A stretch of DNA of 64,000 nucleotides from Chania multitudinisentens RB-25 (GCF_000520015.2 NZ_CP007044.2:1116001-1180000); one strand, 5' to 3'. Positions 50,904 through 60,786 are shown, counted from the first letter of the stretch. The notes: a model not told the origin generated them from the sequence alone. Numbers and translations are program-made.

Positions 50904-52919
50904 TTAGCCCTTGCCCGCATCATCCTCGGCTTGATGATGATGCGGGCGATATGATTGCACCCATGCTTCAAACTCTTCTGGAAGCATGGGTTGCGCAAAC
51001 AGAAACCCTTGTTTCTCATCAACCCCAACACAGTTCAGGAACTGATCTTCGCTTTCCGTTTCGACACCTTCGGCAATCACGCGGAATTGCAGTGCTTCAG
51101 CCGCGGCAACGATAGCGCGTATTAATGATTGTGACACCGGTGCCAGGTCAACGCCCCGCACAAAGCTTTTATCCAGTTTGATGGCATCCAGCGGAATGCG
51201 TGCCAACTGCGCCAATGAGGAATAACCGGTACCAAAGTCGTCCAGATGGACCTGAGCCCCTAAGGCGCGTAGCCGACCAATCACTTCATGTGCCCGATTT
51301 TCGTCTTCAATCAGGCTGCTTTCCGTCAATTCAAAATCCAGCATGCACGGTGTAAGCTGGTTCTCTTCCAGTACACAGGCCAGATCGTTGACGACGCTGT
51401 CGTCTACCAACTGCCGGGCCGAGATATTCACTGCGATCCGTATATTTAACCCTTGCTGCTGCCACTTTGCGGCCTGCTTGGCGGCGGTTTGCAATACCCA
51501 GAGGCCAAGAGGGCCGATCAGTCCTGACTCTTCCGCATAGGAGATAAACTGGATCGGGGGGATCAACCCACGTTCTGGTGAGTCCCAGCGTACCAAGGCT
51601 TCCACGCTGCACGCGAGGCCAGTATGTGTACTGATCTTCGGTTGGTAATACACAACCAATTGGTTCTGCTCCAGCCCTTTGCGCAAGTTGGTGTCCAGCC
51701 ACATATATTCTGCCACGCGGCGGTTCATTTCCGGCGAGAAGACGATAAAAGTACGTTTGCCCTGCTCTTTGGCGACGTACATCGCGGTATCTGCACTACG
51801 AATCAGGCCATCAAGATCGTTGCCATGCTCCGGGCACAGGGCAATGCCAATTGAACAACCGGTGTACACCTCAATCAGGCCAATGCGGAACGGTATTTTC
51901 AGGCGGTCAATAATGCGCTGTGACAATTCCTGTAGCATCGTGTGGTCGGCTTGGCGTACCAGAACCAGAAACTCATCGCCTCCCAGCCGGGCCAGCAATT
52001 CACCTTCTTTGAGGCAGCCAAGGATGGCCCGTGAAACCTCGACCAGCAGACGGTCACCGAACATATGGCCGTAGGCGTCATTCACTTTTTTGAAGTTATC
52101 GAGATCGAGGTACACCAACCCGACGCTGTTGTCACCGCGCTCGTTAATCGCTTGGTTAACGTAATCCTGAATGGCGTTACGGTTTGGCAGACCGGTGATG
52201 GTATCGGTATTGGCCTGGACTCGCAGGCGCTCCAGAGCCCGGCGTTCTTCGGTAATATCGGTGCCGGAACAGATCAGAAAAACCTCTTTCTTCCCACTGC
52301 CACTATGTACGAATTTATTGCGGAACAAGAATAACCGTTCGCCCTTGACCGTTTTTATCCAACGCTCCACCTCGTAAGAGGAGCCATTGCGAAAGAAACC
52401 GGCAATATTACGACGAGATGCGACCGCCTCTTCTGGGCTCATAAACATCTGGAAGACGTTTTTACCGATCACATCCTGTTCCTGTAGACCCGTATATTCT
52501 TCGCTCAAGCGGTTAAAACGCTGAATGCGGCCATGCTGGTCAACGATCACAATCACCGAATTGGCTTCTGAGACTACCTGTTCAGCAAATGAGAGGCCAT
52601 GTACCAGGTCACGTGCGACGGCCTGAGTATCAGTATAGGCAGAGGCAGTGCCGGCCCATTCGTGCTTATTGACCCGGCGGCCGACGAGGTGCAGGTGAAT
52701 AGGTTGGCCACTGAGTTGAATGGTAAGGTCCAGGCTGGCGGTGATCCCACTCAAACGGCGTATTTTCGCCGCTTGCATATCGCTGAGAGCAACAGCGATG
52801 TGCGTTTTGCCTTTAACTGCGGTCAGTTCCAGGGCATTGCTGTCAAACGCCAGATGCCAATAGGGGCTGCTGGTACCAAAATGGGCGCTAAGTAGCATTG
52901 GACCTTGGTCTGTGAGCAT
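50904..52919 (-). CDS. rpfR: RpfR/PdeR: PAS-GGDEF-EAL cyclic-di-GMP enzyme, probable BDSF receptor
   Basis: A 671-residue protein homologous along its length to E. coli PdeR (YciR/Gmr) and Burkholderia RpfR. Order: N-terminal region (about 1-100) that corresponds to the RpfF-interaction domain; PAS domain (about 108-225) that binds the signal; GGDEF domain with intact GGDEF at 313-317; EAL domain with intact EAL at 440-442, DDFGTGYSS and EGVE. In known cases signal binding turns on its phosphodiesterase activity and lowers c-di-GMP. Start at 52919 has GAGGA six bases upstream; an ATG at 52925 sits too close to it. Convergent with rpfF. Confidence 0.92.
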   Translation of the reverse strand: MLTDQGPMLLSAHFGTSSPYWHLAFDSNALELTAVKGKTHIAVALSDMQAAKIRRLSGITASLDLTIQLSGQPIHLHLVGRRVNKHEWAGTASAYTDTQAVARDLVHGLSFAEQVVSEANSVIVIVDQHGRIQRFNRLSEEYTGLQEQDVIGKNVFQMFMSPEEAVASRRNIAGFFRNGSSYEVERWIKTVKGERLFLFRNKFVHSGSGKKEVFLICSGTDITEERRALERLRVQANTDTITGLPNRNAIQDYVNQAINERGDNSVGLVYLDLDNFKKVNDAYGHMFGDRLLVEVSRAILGCLKEGELLARLGGDEFLVLVRQADHTMLQELSQRIIDRLKIPFRIGLIEVYTGCSIGIALCPEHGNDLDGLIRSADTAMYVAKEQGKRTFIVFSPEMNRRVAEYMWLDTNLRKGLEQNQLVVYYQPKISTHTGLACSVEALVRWDSPERGLIPPIQFISYAEESGLIGPLGLWVLQTAAKQAAKWQQQGLNIRIAVNISARQLVDDSVVNDLACVLEENQLTPCMLDFELTESSLIEDENRAHEVIGRLRALGAQVHLDDFGTGYSSLAQLARIPLDAIKLDKSFVRGVDLAPVSQSLIRAIVAAAEALQFRVIAEGVETESEDQFLNCVGVDEKQGFLFAQPMLPEEFEAWVQSYRPHHHQAEDDAGKG
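50913..50947. repeat. Perfect inverted repeat at the rpfF/rpfR junction
   Basis: GCCCGCATCATC (50913-50924) and GATGATGCGGGC (50936-50947), 12-bp arms with an 11-nt loop. It lies inside the last codons of rpfR and 10 bases after the rpfF stop, so it could shape both transcript ends. No T run follows. Confidence 0.7.
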
Positions 52920-53486
52920 GATCATTCCTCAAAAAGCAGGGTATCCGACGCTCGCGATGAGGGAACTGCTTGACCTCATGCCCGGTAGCGTAGGTATCCT
53001 TTATCCGTTAACGCCTTTTTTGTTAGTTATTAGTGTGGCAGTTGAACAATTATGTAGTCAATTATTCGTTTAGATAGGCAGCTAACTTGTTGCTTATCTG
53101 AAAATTCTGGCCTGTACCACACAAATCTCCCAGCCGCGCTCCTGTACCATCGGAACATGGCCTAAAGAGGCAGTGTTATAGAGTGTAAAAGAGAACTGCA
53201 AACTACGCGAAAATCTGTTTCTTTTATCCTGTTGAACAGAGTGGATCATTGATGAAGTTAAAAGTGAGGCGGGCAGAAATACCGTGTGAAGTAATATAAA
53301 CTTCCATATTACCAGCACCTCCTCCATGATTTGTTCATAATTCATGGATAACGCTATTTCAGGTTTTAAAAAGTTTACATACCATCGCACTACTCTATGT
53401 TTGTCCGCCTAGTATTACTTCCGACGACACAATGCGCTTGTTAACAGGCAGCGCTTTTGATGAAAAGTAATCTTAAGGAAATGATG
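52920..53486. other. Intergenic region between rpfR and spy
   Basis: About 570 bases. No gene with a ribosome-binding site was seen; a 98-codon minus-strand frame (53094-53390) has no recognisable features. It carries the rpfR promoter (minus) and the spy promoter (plus), in which Cpx/Bae sites would be expected, but none was clear. Confidence 0.5.
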
Positions 53487-53981
53487 ATGCGTAAACTGAC
53501 CGCTTTATTTATTGCTTCTACTTTAGCTCTGGGTACTGTTTCAGTAGCATTTGCTGCGGATAGTGTTGCGGAACCTCGTACTGACAGAGCACCGATGAAA
53601 ATGATGCACCATGATGGCCCTGGTAAAAGAGGGCCGTTTGCGGGGTTGAATCTGACAGAACAACAGCGCCAGCAGGTGCGTGACATTATGAAAGAAGCAC
53701 ATCAGAAACGTGGTTCCGAGGAAAATACCGAGCGCCAGGCGTTGCATAATCAGATTGCTTCAGACAGCTTTGATGAAGCTAAAGCAAAGGTACACATTGA
53801 TGCTATCAGCAAAGCACAGGCTGAACATATGCTGGAGCGCGCCAAAGCGGAGAATAAAATATATAACCTGCTGACTCCTGAGCAGCAAAAACAATACAAT
53901 GAGAATTATCAGAAACGCGAGCAGAAAATGATGGAGCATAAAAATAAGATGCAGGAGCAAAATTTGCTGCGCGATAATTAA
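53487..53981 (+). CDS. spy: Periplasmic chaperone Spy
   Basis: A 164-residue protein of the Spy/CpxP family. The signal peptide MRKLTALFIASTLALGTVSVAFA is close to E. coli Spy, then a Met/His-rich segment (APMKMMHHDG) and the LTxxQ repeats LNLTEQQRQQVRDIM and LLTPEQQKQY. Spy is an ATP-independent chaperone that forms a cradle-shaped dimer and is induced by envelope stress (Cpx, Bae). Three ATGs follow AAGGAA; the third (53487) fits the E. coli start and a six-base spacing. Confidence 0.93.
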   Translation: MRKLTALFIASTLALGTVSVAFAADSVAEPRTDRAPMKMMHHDGPGKRGPFAGLNLTEQQRQQVRDIMKEAHQKRGSEENTERQALHNQIASDSFDEAKAKVHIDAISKAQAEHMLERAKAENKIYNLLTPEQQKQYNENYQKREQKMMEHKNKMQEQNLLRDN

Positions 53982-54049
53982 GACCTGTCTATCTCTAAAG
54001 AAACCGAGTGAGAGAAAGGCGGCAAACGCTGAGCTGTTCTTAACTATTA

Positions 54050-54078
54050 TTGGCTGTCTGTTTTACAGACAGCCAATA
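54050..54078. terminator. Terminator between spy and the adhesin gene
   Basis: Perfect 11-bp stem TTGGCTGTCTG/CAGACAGCCAA with a TTTTA loop between convergent genes. T content after the stem is modest on both sides. Confidence 0.7.
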
Positions 54079-54099
54079 TAATCTAGCTAATTACTCTCG

Positions 54100-57000
54100 T
54101 TACGACCCACTTCCTAGAGTAAATACGTGATTAATTGAGGTTGAGCCAAAGCTATCAGTAACCTGAGCAGCAGTGACGGTTGCATTTGTTTGTACGATCC
54201 CACTCGCGATACATTGTGCCTCAGTAGAGAAAGAATCACCTCGCATTGTGACAGGCCCTGAAGTGTTGTTATCTATTGGCAAACCAGACAGAGCGTTCAC
54301 AGGTATCGTTGCGGAATTCACGGTTGTTACCGTAGAATTATGCAAATTAAAGGTTATTCTTCCCGTCGTTTCATTATCATAACGGTCGTACAGTGTTAGT
54401 GCTTCTACGAACATAATAACTCGTGTAAAGCCAGTGCCAGGTGATTGTGGCCGGCATTCCTGAACAGCTTGATGTAGAGATAAAATTGCTGGTGCTTGAT
54501 TCTGATTCCAAGCTCCTGGCGTGATTGTTACCGTTTCCGTAAGCCCCGTAATCTCTGTACCTGATAGCCTTACTGCGATATTTGCATCACCAGTCTTAGT
54601 GCCATCAATATTCGCGGTATAAATGTTACCAGTGTGGGCTTGGTTCGTTATCTGGCTGTTGGTCAGGTCTGTAGTAAAGGTAATATCCAAATCAGGAATA
54701 GGATTCCCATAGGCATCCTGGGCTGTCAATTCAATGAACGCCCCTGTTCGATCATCGGCATTAATGCTATTGGTGCTCACCGTTAATGTTGTGTTGTTCA
54801 CATCAAGAGCTCCAGCGGATAAGGTAACGGTTGCCGGTGCTACATTCAATGCACTGCCATTAACTTCGGCCGTCACGATAGAGGCCCCGGCAATGGTCCC
54901 TGCGGTGAGCGTCGCGGTGTAAATACCGTCGCTGCTTTCCACTGCGGTATCGACCGTGCCTAAGGTCGGGTCAAGAACCACGTTCTGGCCTGTTACCGGG
55001 TTGTCATTGCTGTCTTTCAATATCAGGGTCAGGGCTGAAGTATCACTGCCATTGGCCACGATATTTGTCGGGGTTGCGGTCAGTGTGGAACGGGTAATAT
55101 CGATCGCCCCGGCGGAGAGCGTGACGGTAGCCGGTGCCACATTCAATGCACTGCCATTAACTTCGGCCGTCACGATAGAGGCCCCGGCAATGATCCCTGC
55201 GGTGAGCGTAGCGGTGTAAATACCGTCACTGCTTTCCACTGCGGTATCGATCGCGCCTAAGGTCGGGTTAAGAACCACGTTCTGGCCTGTTACCGGGTTG
55301 TCATTGCTGTCTTTCAATACCAGGGTCAGGGCTGAAGTATCACTGCCATTGGCCACGATATTTGTCGGGGTTGCGGTCAGTGTGGAACGGGTAATATCGA
55401 TCGCCCCGGCGGAGAGGGTGACGGTTACCGGTGCCACATTGAATGCACTGCCATTAACTTCGGCCGTCACGATAGAAGCCCCGGCAATGATCCCTGCGGT
55501 GAGCGTAGCGGTGTAAATACCGTCACTGCTTTCCACTGCGGTATCAACCGTGCCTAAGGTCGGGTTAAGAACCACGTTCTGGCCTGTTACCGGGTTGTCA
55601 TTACTGTCTTTCAATATCAAGGTCAGGGCTGAAGTATCACTGCCATTGGCCACGATATTTGTCGGGGTTGCGGTCAGTGTGGAACGGGTAATATCGATCG
55701 CCCCGGCGGAGAGGGTGACGGTTGCCGGTGTCACATTCAATGCACTGCCATTAACTTCGGCCGTCACGATAGAGGCCCCGGCAATGATCCCTGCGGTGAG
55801 CGTCGCGGTGTAAATACCGTTGCCGCTTTCCACTGCGGTATCGACCGTGCCTAAGGTCGGGTTAAGAACCACGTTCTGGCCTGTTACCGGGTTGTCATTG
55901 CTGTCTTTCAATATCAAGGTCAGGGCTGAAGTATCACTGCCATTGGCCTCGATATTCGTCGGGGTTGCGGTCAGTGTGGAACGGGTAATATCGATCGCCC
56001 CAGCGGAGAGGGTGACGGTTACCGGTGCTACATTCAATGCACTGCCATTAACTTCGGCCGTCACGATAGAGGCCCCGGCAGTGGTCCCTGCGGTGAGCGT
56101 CGCGGTGTAAATACCGTCACTGCTTTCCACTGCGGTATCGACCGTGCCTAAGGTCGGGTTAAGAACCACGTTCTTGCCTGTTACCGGGTTGTCATTACTG
56201 TCTTTCAATACCAGGGTCAGGGCTGAAGTATCACTGCCATTGGCCACGATATTTGTCGGGGTTGCGGTCAATGTGGAACGGGTAATATCGATCGCCCCGG
56301 CGGAAAGGGTGACGGTTGCCGGTGTCACATTCAATGCACTGCCATTAACTTCGGCCGTTACGATAGAGGCCCCGGCAATGGTCCCTGCGGTGAGCGTAGC
56401 GGTATAAATACCGTCGCTGCTTTCCACTGCGGTATCGATTGCGCCTAAGGTCGGGTTAAGAACCACGTTCTTGCCTGTTATCGGGTTATCATTGCTGTCT
56501 TTCAATATCAGGGTCAGGGCTGAAGTATCACTGCCATTGGCCTCGATATTCGTCGGGGTTGCGGTCAGTGTGGAACGGGTAATATCGATCTCCCCGGTGG
56601 AGAAAGTGACGGTAGCCGGTGCCACATTCAATGCACTGCCATTAACTTCGGCCGTCACGATAGAGGCCCCGGCAATGGTCCCTGCGGTGAGCGTAGCGGT
56701 GTAAATACCGTTGCCGCTTTCCACTGCGGTATCAACCGTGCCTAAGGTAGGGACAAGAACCACGTTCTGGCCTGTTACCGGGTTGTCATTGCTGTCTTTC
56801 AATATCAGGGTCAGGGCTGAGGTATCGCTGCCATTGGCCTCGATATTTGTCGGGGTTGCGGTCAATGTGGAACGGGTAATATCGATCACCCCGGCGGAGA
56901 GGGTGACGGTAGCCGGTGCCACATTCAACGTATTGCCATTGACATTGGCTGTCACGATAGCGACTCCGGCTACGTTCCCTGCGGTGAGCGTAGCGGTGTA

Positions 57001-58635
57001 AATACCGTTGCCGCTTTCCACTGCGGTATCGACCGTGCCCAAGGTGGAGGCAAGCCTCACGTTCTGGCCTGTTACCGGGCTATTATTGCTGTCTTTCAAT
57101 ATCAGGGTCAGGGTTGAAGTATCACTGCCATTGGCCACGATACTCACCGGATCGGCGGTCAACGTTGAGTTTGTGCTGCTCAGATCCTGAGGGTTTACGT
57201 GAATAAGGGTGGTTGCCTGATTAGAAATATTGCCTCTTGTATCATGAGCTACGGCACTTAAGGTATAAATGTTACCTATGCTACGAGTGGCTTGATAAGG
57301 AGGATAAGTCACTTGAACTACATTGGGCGATAATAGGTTAATATTCCCACCAGCAGCGATTAGGGAATCGGCATTCCAATCAATACGATCCATTCCGTGT
57401 TTTGCAACCACTTCGGCAGTCAGGGTGGCGGTATCGCCTTCCATGCCGACTAAATTTGCGGGTAAACTCAGGCGTATTAACTCTTGCTTTTTATACTCAA
57501 GAACTATGTTGTTGTTACGTTCAACCAAATCATATCGGCTACCTGCCAGTAGCCTGGTTGCAGCGACTGCTGATGGATTAATCTGTTTCAGCCAAGGCTC
57601 GCCTAGGCGATAATTAAATTGTAGGTTGAAAGAGGTGTCATTATTACTACTTTGACCCATACGATGATCAATACCTACAGTGACTAATGGGATCGGAGTA
57701 TAGTTAATACCCGTGGTGACGGCATAAGGATTCTTCTGTCTATTCTCTTTGCCGAAAAGGGCGACCTCATCCCCACGATATTTCTCATACATTAATTTCC
57801 CTCCTAGTTGTGGATAAGAAGGAAGATACGCTTCTGCACGGATATCATAGCCATTTGCCGGGCGTTCATTGTAATACTCGAAATCTCGAGATTGGTGCCA
57901 GTTGGTGATGCCGAAATAGGTGTTGGCTGATAGCTTCAAATAATCGGTCCAGGCCTCAGTGCCAACTCCGATGCGCTGATTATGGCCCGTGATATCATTA
58001 TCAAAGAAAGTATTAATACCATACATCCATTTACCGATGTGGGTTCGTGCTCCAACACCAACATTAACGGTATTGCGGCTGTCTTGGTTTCTCATCCCTA
58101 GCTGAGTAAATAGTAGAAATTCTTCCTTATCATACAAAGGGACAAGAAAGTCCAAGGTGCTCTTGTCCAAGTTAAAGTCATCATCAACATTGAGTTGTAT
58201 ACGTGCAGTACCAAACTGATTTAACCATTCTTGAACTGACTGGTTAGCTTCATTGACTATCGCAGATTTTACTTTCTGCCCTGCATAATGCATTGGATCT
58301 TGTTTAGAGAGCAATTCTCCTGAAAAGACCCCAGCATCGGCCAGCTTCATTTCAATGCCTGTTGGCGTGTTATTTTCAGCTTGTACTGAACTCGTCGTAT
58401 CTGCTTGAGAAAGGGCATAAGATGTCGTTGCTTTTTTCTCTGAAAATATAGCCGCTGTAACCGTTGGCGTATAGGAAAGCATGATGGGAAATAGCAATTG
58501 CAATATGATATTAATCCAAGCTATTCGTATAAATCCACTTGAATATCTTGGGTTTTTTTTGCTTTTTAACAGGGGTATTTTCTTTAGTTTCCTAATGATG
58601 AGCATAGCTAGCTCACGGCTAGTATATATTTTCAT
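54100..58635 (-). CDS. Inverse autotransporter (intimin/invasin-type) adhesin with Big_1 repeats
   Basis: A 1511-residue surface protein. It has a long, basic N-terminus with a hydrophobic stretch (about 37-62) acting as signal, then the intimin-type beta-barrel (about 110-375; LDFLVPLYDKEEFLLFTQLGMR, WTDYLKLSANTYF), a linker and first Ig-like domain, eight nearly identical 99-residue Big_1 repeats (490-1281), a ninth diverged repeat (1282 to about 1375), and a C-terminal domain with two Cys (near ECRPQ and AQCIA) that recalls the lectin-like tip of invasins. No LysM domain was seen. Such proteins insert the barrel in the outer membrane and present the tail to hosts or other cells. Start is the first ATG; the ribosome-binding site is weak. 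Confidence 0.9.
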   Translation of the reverse strand: MKIYTSRELAMLIIRKLKKIPLLKSKKNPRYSSGFIRIAWINIILQLLFPIMLSYTPTVTAAIFSEKKATTSYALSQADTTSSVQAENNTPTGIEMKLADAGVFSGELLSKQDPMHYAGQKVKSAIVNEANQSVQEWLNQFGTARIQLNVDDDFNLDKSTLDFLVPLYDKEEFLLFTQLGMRNQDSRNTVNVGVGARTHIGKWMYGINTFFDNDITGHNQRIGVGTEAWTDYLKLSANTYFGITNWHQSRDFEYYNERPANGYDIRAEAYLPSYPQLGGKLMYEKYRGDEVALFGKENRQKNPYAVTTGINYTPIPLVTVGIDHRMGQSSNNDTSFNLQFNYRLGEPWLKQINPSAVAATRLLAGSRYDLVERNNNIVLEYKKQELIRLSLPANLVGMEGDTATLTAEVVAKHGMDRIDWNADSLIAAGGNINLLSPNVVQVTYPPYQATRSIGNIYTLSAVAHDTRGNISNQATTLIHVNPQDLSSTNSTLTADPVSIVANGSDTSTLTLILKDSNNSPVTGQNVRLASTLGTVDTAVESGNGIYTATLTAGNVAGVAIVTANVNGNTLNVAPATVTLSAGVIDITRSTLTATPTNIEANGSDTSALTLILKDSNDNPVTGQNVVLVPTLGTVDTAVESGNGIYTATLTAGTIAGASIVTAEVNGSALNVAPATVTFSTGEIDITRSTLTATPTNIEANGSDTSALTLILKDSNDNPITGKNVVLNPTLGAIDTAVESSDGIYTATLTAGTIAGASIVTAEVNGSALNVTPATVTLSAGAIDITRSTLTATPTNIVANGSDTSALTLVLKDSNDNPVTGKNVVLNPTLGTVDTAVESSDGIYTATLTAGTTAGASIVTAEVNGSALNVAPVTVTLSAGAIDITRSTLTATPTNIEANGSDTSALTLILKDSNDNPVTGQNVVLNPTLGTVDTAVESGNGIYTATLTAGIIAGASIVTAEVNGSALNVTPATVTLSAGAIDITRSTLTATPTNIVANGSDTSALTLILKDSNDNPVTGQNVVLNPTLGTVDTAVESSDGIYTATLTAGIIAGASIVTAEVNGSAFNVAPVTVTLSAGAIDITRSTLTATPTNIVANGSDTSALTLVLKDSNDNPVTGQNVVLNPTLGAIDTAVESSDGIYTATLTAGIIAGASIVTAEVNGSALNVAPATVTLSAGAIDITRSTLTATPTNIVANGSDTSALTLILKDSNDNPVTGQNVVLDPTLGTVDTAVESSDGIYTATLTAGTIAGASIVTAEVNGSALNVAPATVTLSAGALDVNNTTLTVSTNSINADDRTGAFIELTAQDAYGNPIPDLDITFTTDLTNSQITNQAHTGNIYTANIDGTKTGDANIAVRLSGTEITGLTETVTITPGAWNQNQAPAILSLHQAVQECRPQSPGTGFTRVIMFVEALTLYDRYDNETTGRITFNLHNSTVTTVNSATIPVNALSGLPIDNNTSGPVTMRGDSFSTEAQCIASGIVQTNATVTAAQVTDSFGSTSINHVFTLGSGS
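54793..57168 (-). repeat. Eight tandem 297-bp repeats in the adhesin gene
   Basis: Exactly 8 x 297 bp, each coding one 99-residue Ig-like domain beginning STLTA. The first copy (57168 end) is diverged; copies 2-8 are nearly identical at DNA level, differing at scattered codons (for example VVLNPTLG or VVLDPTLG, GAIDTAVE or GTVDTAVE). Confidence 0.95.
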
Positions 58636-59282
58636 GGCTTTTTTAATCTCAAGTTGATTCGTTAATTTGAAATGATTATTATTTAATCCTTATTAACTAA
58701 AAAATATCGTCTTTTCTTGAGGGCAGGCTGGTATCCCAAAGATTTGCGTAATCAGGATGGTTTTGCAGGTAAGGATGTTTGATATAGGATATTACTCTTT
58801 AAAAACACTCTCAAAGGCAGTCCCAAAGGTAGTTAATTTAACATGTGAAATTGAAATATCCTTGCAAGATAGTCATCTGAATAGCTTTTTTCTTTTAGGA
58901 AAGAACTGATCACTCAAGAATTTCATTAATTAATAGCGGCTAATGGAAAGTATGGCAAGTTATTTTATTTAAAATAACTTATCATTTCATTTTTTTGATA
59001 TTACACCAAAGAAAGAGAAGTTATCCTGCGTGATGAATGGATTTAAAACAATTAATAAATCACCATGATGATCTCGATACAGCGTTTTTTTAGTGACTGA
59101 GACAAATTTCTAACCAATGCAATATGATGAAAAGTAGGATTAATTGATATATATCAATTAGGCTTCTATCACATTAACAGGTTGTTTTATTTTGGGGTTG
59201 AACCTGGATTTAGCTCAGATAAAGGTTTTTATAAGGGCGAGCAGAGTGAGCCATCCTCAATAACACCTCTTGGGACAGGCTC
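58636..59282. other. Long AT-rich region upstream of the adhesin gene
   Basis: About 650 bases of low G+C with no gene seen. It must hold the adhesin promoter (minus strand); AT-rich regions like this are typical H-NS targets in enterics, but no specific site was assigned. Confidence 0.5.
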
Positions 59283-60506
59283 TTATTCAGCCGTATGCGA
59301 AATGGCATGGAATTGTTCGATGACTACGTTGGCAAATTGCGCTTCATTGATGTGATAGGGTGTTTTGATTAACTGACGTTTGTCTGTTTGCTGCAAAGTA
59401 GATTCCAATGAATGGGTAAACGCATTCAATGCTGCCGGATCCCAGAAGGGTTGATCTGGAGCATCCAACGCAGAAACACCGCCTTCCGGTAATACAAAGC
59501 GTACTTCTCCTGGGCAAGCATTAAGTTTTTCACCTAGCCAACGGCCCATATGGGCATTTTCTTCCGCCGTGGTGCGCATCAGCGTCACTTGGGTGTTGTG
59601 ATTATAGAAATGTCGCTTGGCGTAACGGACAGGGATGGTCTTTGGATGGCCGAAGTTAATCATGTCCAACGCTCCGCAGGACATGACACAAGGGATACCG
59701 GTGCGGGCAATGGCACCAAAACGATCTTCGTTGCAGGCAAGGACGCCATCGAACAGATAATCGCAGATCTCGGTGGTGGTGAGATCCAGTACCGCATCAA
59801 GTAAATGACTGTCGATCAACTTTTCCATGGCGCGGCCACCGCTGCCCGTTGCATGAAATACCAGGCAGTCCCAGTCAGCCTCAATCGCACGGGTCACAGC
59901 TTTGATACAAGGCGTGGTGACACCGAACATTGTCAGGCCGGTTGCTGGCTTGCTGTTAGCATCATCGTCAACACGAAAACGTATTGCGCCAGCAATTTGA
60001 TTAGCTGCGTTGCTCAATACCTTGCGTGAAATTCGGTTCAACCCAGCAATATCGGTGACTGAATATAACATGGCGATATCGCTGGCTCCCACGTACCCGG
60101 AAACATCGCCTGCCGCCATACTGGAAACCATCAACTTCGGCAAACCGATAGGCAATTGCTGCATGGCGGGCGTCACGATGGCGGTTCCGCCGGAGCCTCC
60201 TAAGCCCAGTAAAGCGGCAACGTCGTTGCGGGTTAACATAAAGCGTTCGAAAGCTACTGCCATCGCCGCAATGGCTTGGCCACGGTTACGGCAAAAAACG
60301 GCTTGCGCTCCTTCTGGATGATAACTGGCAATTTCCACCGCAGAAATATCAGCCCGATAGTAAGGAGGTGCTCCAGAAGTGGAAAGATCAAGTGTCAGTG
60401 GAGGCAAGCCGAGGTTGGCGATCAGATTACGAACATACTCCAACTCTTGTCCTTTGGTATCTGCTGTGGTAGCAATATAGACAAAAGTTGGGGTGTTTCT
60501 CATCAT
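59283..60506 (-). CDS. UPF0261/Tm-1-like ATP-binding protein
   Basis: A 407-residue member of UPF0261, the family of the tomato Tm-1 protein. Signatures: the N-terminal FVYIATTADTKGQELEYVRNLI, ALLGLGGSGGTAIVTPAMQQLPIGLPK, GSGGRAMEKLI and IPCVMSCGALDMINFG. The reaction is unknown. Relatives usually sit beside a TIM-barrel gene of the PEP-hydrolase-like family; none is here. It faces a TetR regulator, which probably controls it. Two adjacent ATGs (60506, 60503) could start it. Confidence 0.85.
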   Translation of the reverse strand: MMRNTPTFVYIATTADTKGQELEYVRNLIANLGLPPLTLDLSTSGAPPYYRADISAVEIASYHPEGAQAVFCRNRGQAIAAMAVAFERFMLTRNDVAALLGLGGSGGTAIVTPAMQQLPIGLPKLMVSSMAAGDVSGYVGASDIAMLYSVTDIAGLNRISRKVLSNAANQIAGAIRFRVDDDANSKPATGLTMFGVTTPCIKAVTRAIEADWDCLVFHATGSGGRAMEKLIDSHLLDAVLDLTTTEICDYLFDGVLACNEDRFGAIARTGIPCVMSCGALDMINFGHPKTIPVRYAKRHFYNHNTQVTLMRTTAEENAHMGRWLGEKLNACPGEVRFVLPEGGVSALDAPDQPFWDPAALNAFTHSLESTLQQTDKRQLIKTPYHINEAQFANVVIEQFHAISHTAE

Positions 60507-60522
60507 TTGTTCCCGAAAAATT

Positions 60523-60536
60523 TTATAATATTATAA
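60523..60536. promoter_or_regulatory. Palindrome, possible TetR-type operator
   Basis: TTATAATATTATAA is a perfect 14-bp palindrome 17 bases upstream of the UPF0261 start. It contains -10-like TATAAT. Being pure A/T, it may be chance. Confidence 0.35.
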
Positions 60537-60786
60537 GTATAATAATTACTTTAGGTGTGGAACCCTGGTGTTGGACAATAGAAATACATAAGACTATTTT
60601 ATAGACATAATGAGACGGTAGTATCATTTATGCAAGCTTTAATTCGCTGAGAATGAGATTTATCTCTCATCTTTAGTTGTTTTAGCTTGGTTTTTTTACG
60701 CTGCTGGTGGGTTAGCACCCTGCTGGTCACGCTTTTTGATCGTATCTGTTCCAGGGCTGGATGATACGAGAAAGTTCGAGGTTAAC

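Noticed and set aside
53366..53382. GTAAACTTTTTAAAA (minus strand) considered as a CpxR box for spy.
   Set aside because: Only the first half fits the GTAAA-N5-GTAAA consensus; the second half matches poorly.
53094..53390. A 98-codon minus-strand frame upstream of spy.
   Set aside because: No ribosome-binding site and low-quality protein-like sequence; probably chance in the promoter region.
54793..57168. Regular direct repeats that might suggest a CRISPR-like array.
   Set aside because: The unit is 297 bp, contiguous, without spacers, and in frame within one protein.
54734..57190. A row of regularly spaced plus-strand open frames of about 70-96 codons.
   Set aside because: They are antisense shadows of the 297-bp repeats of the adhesin gene and repeat with the same period.
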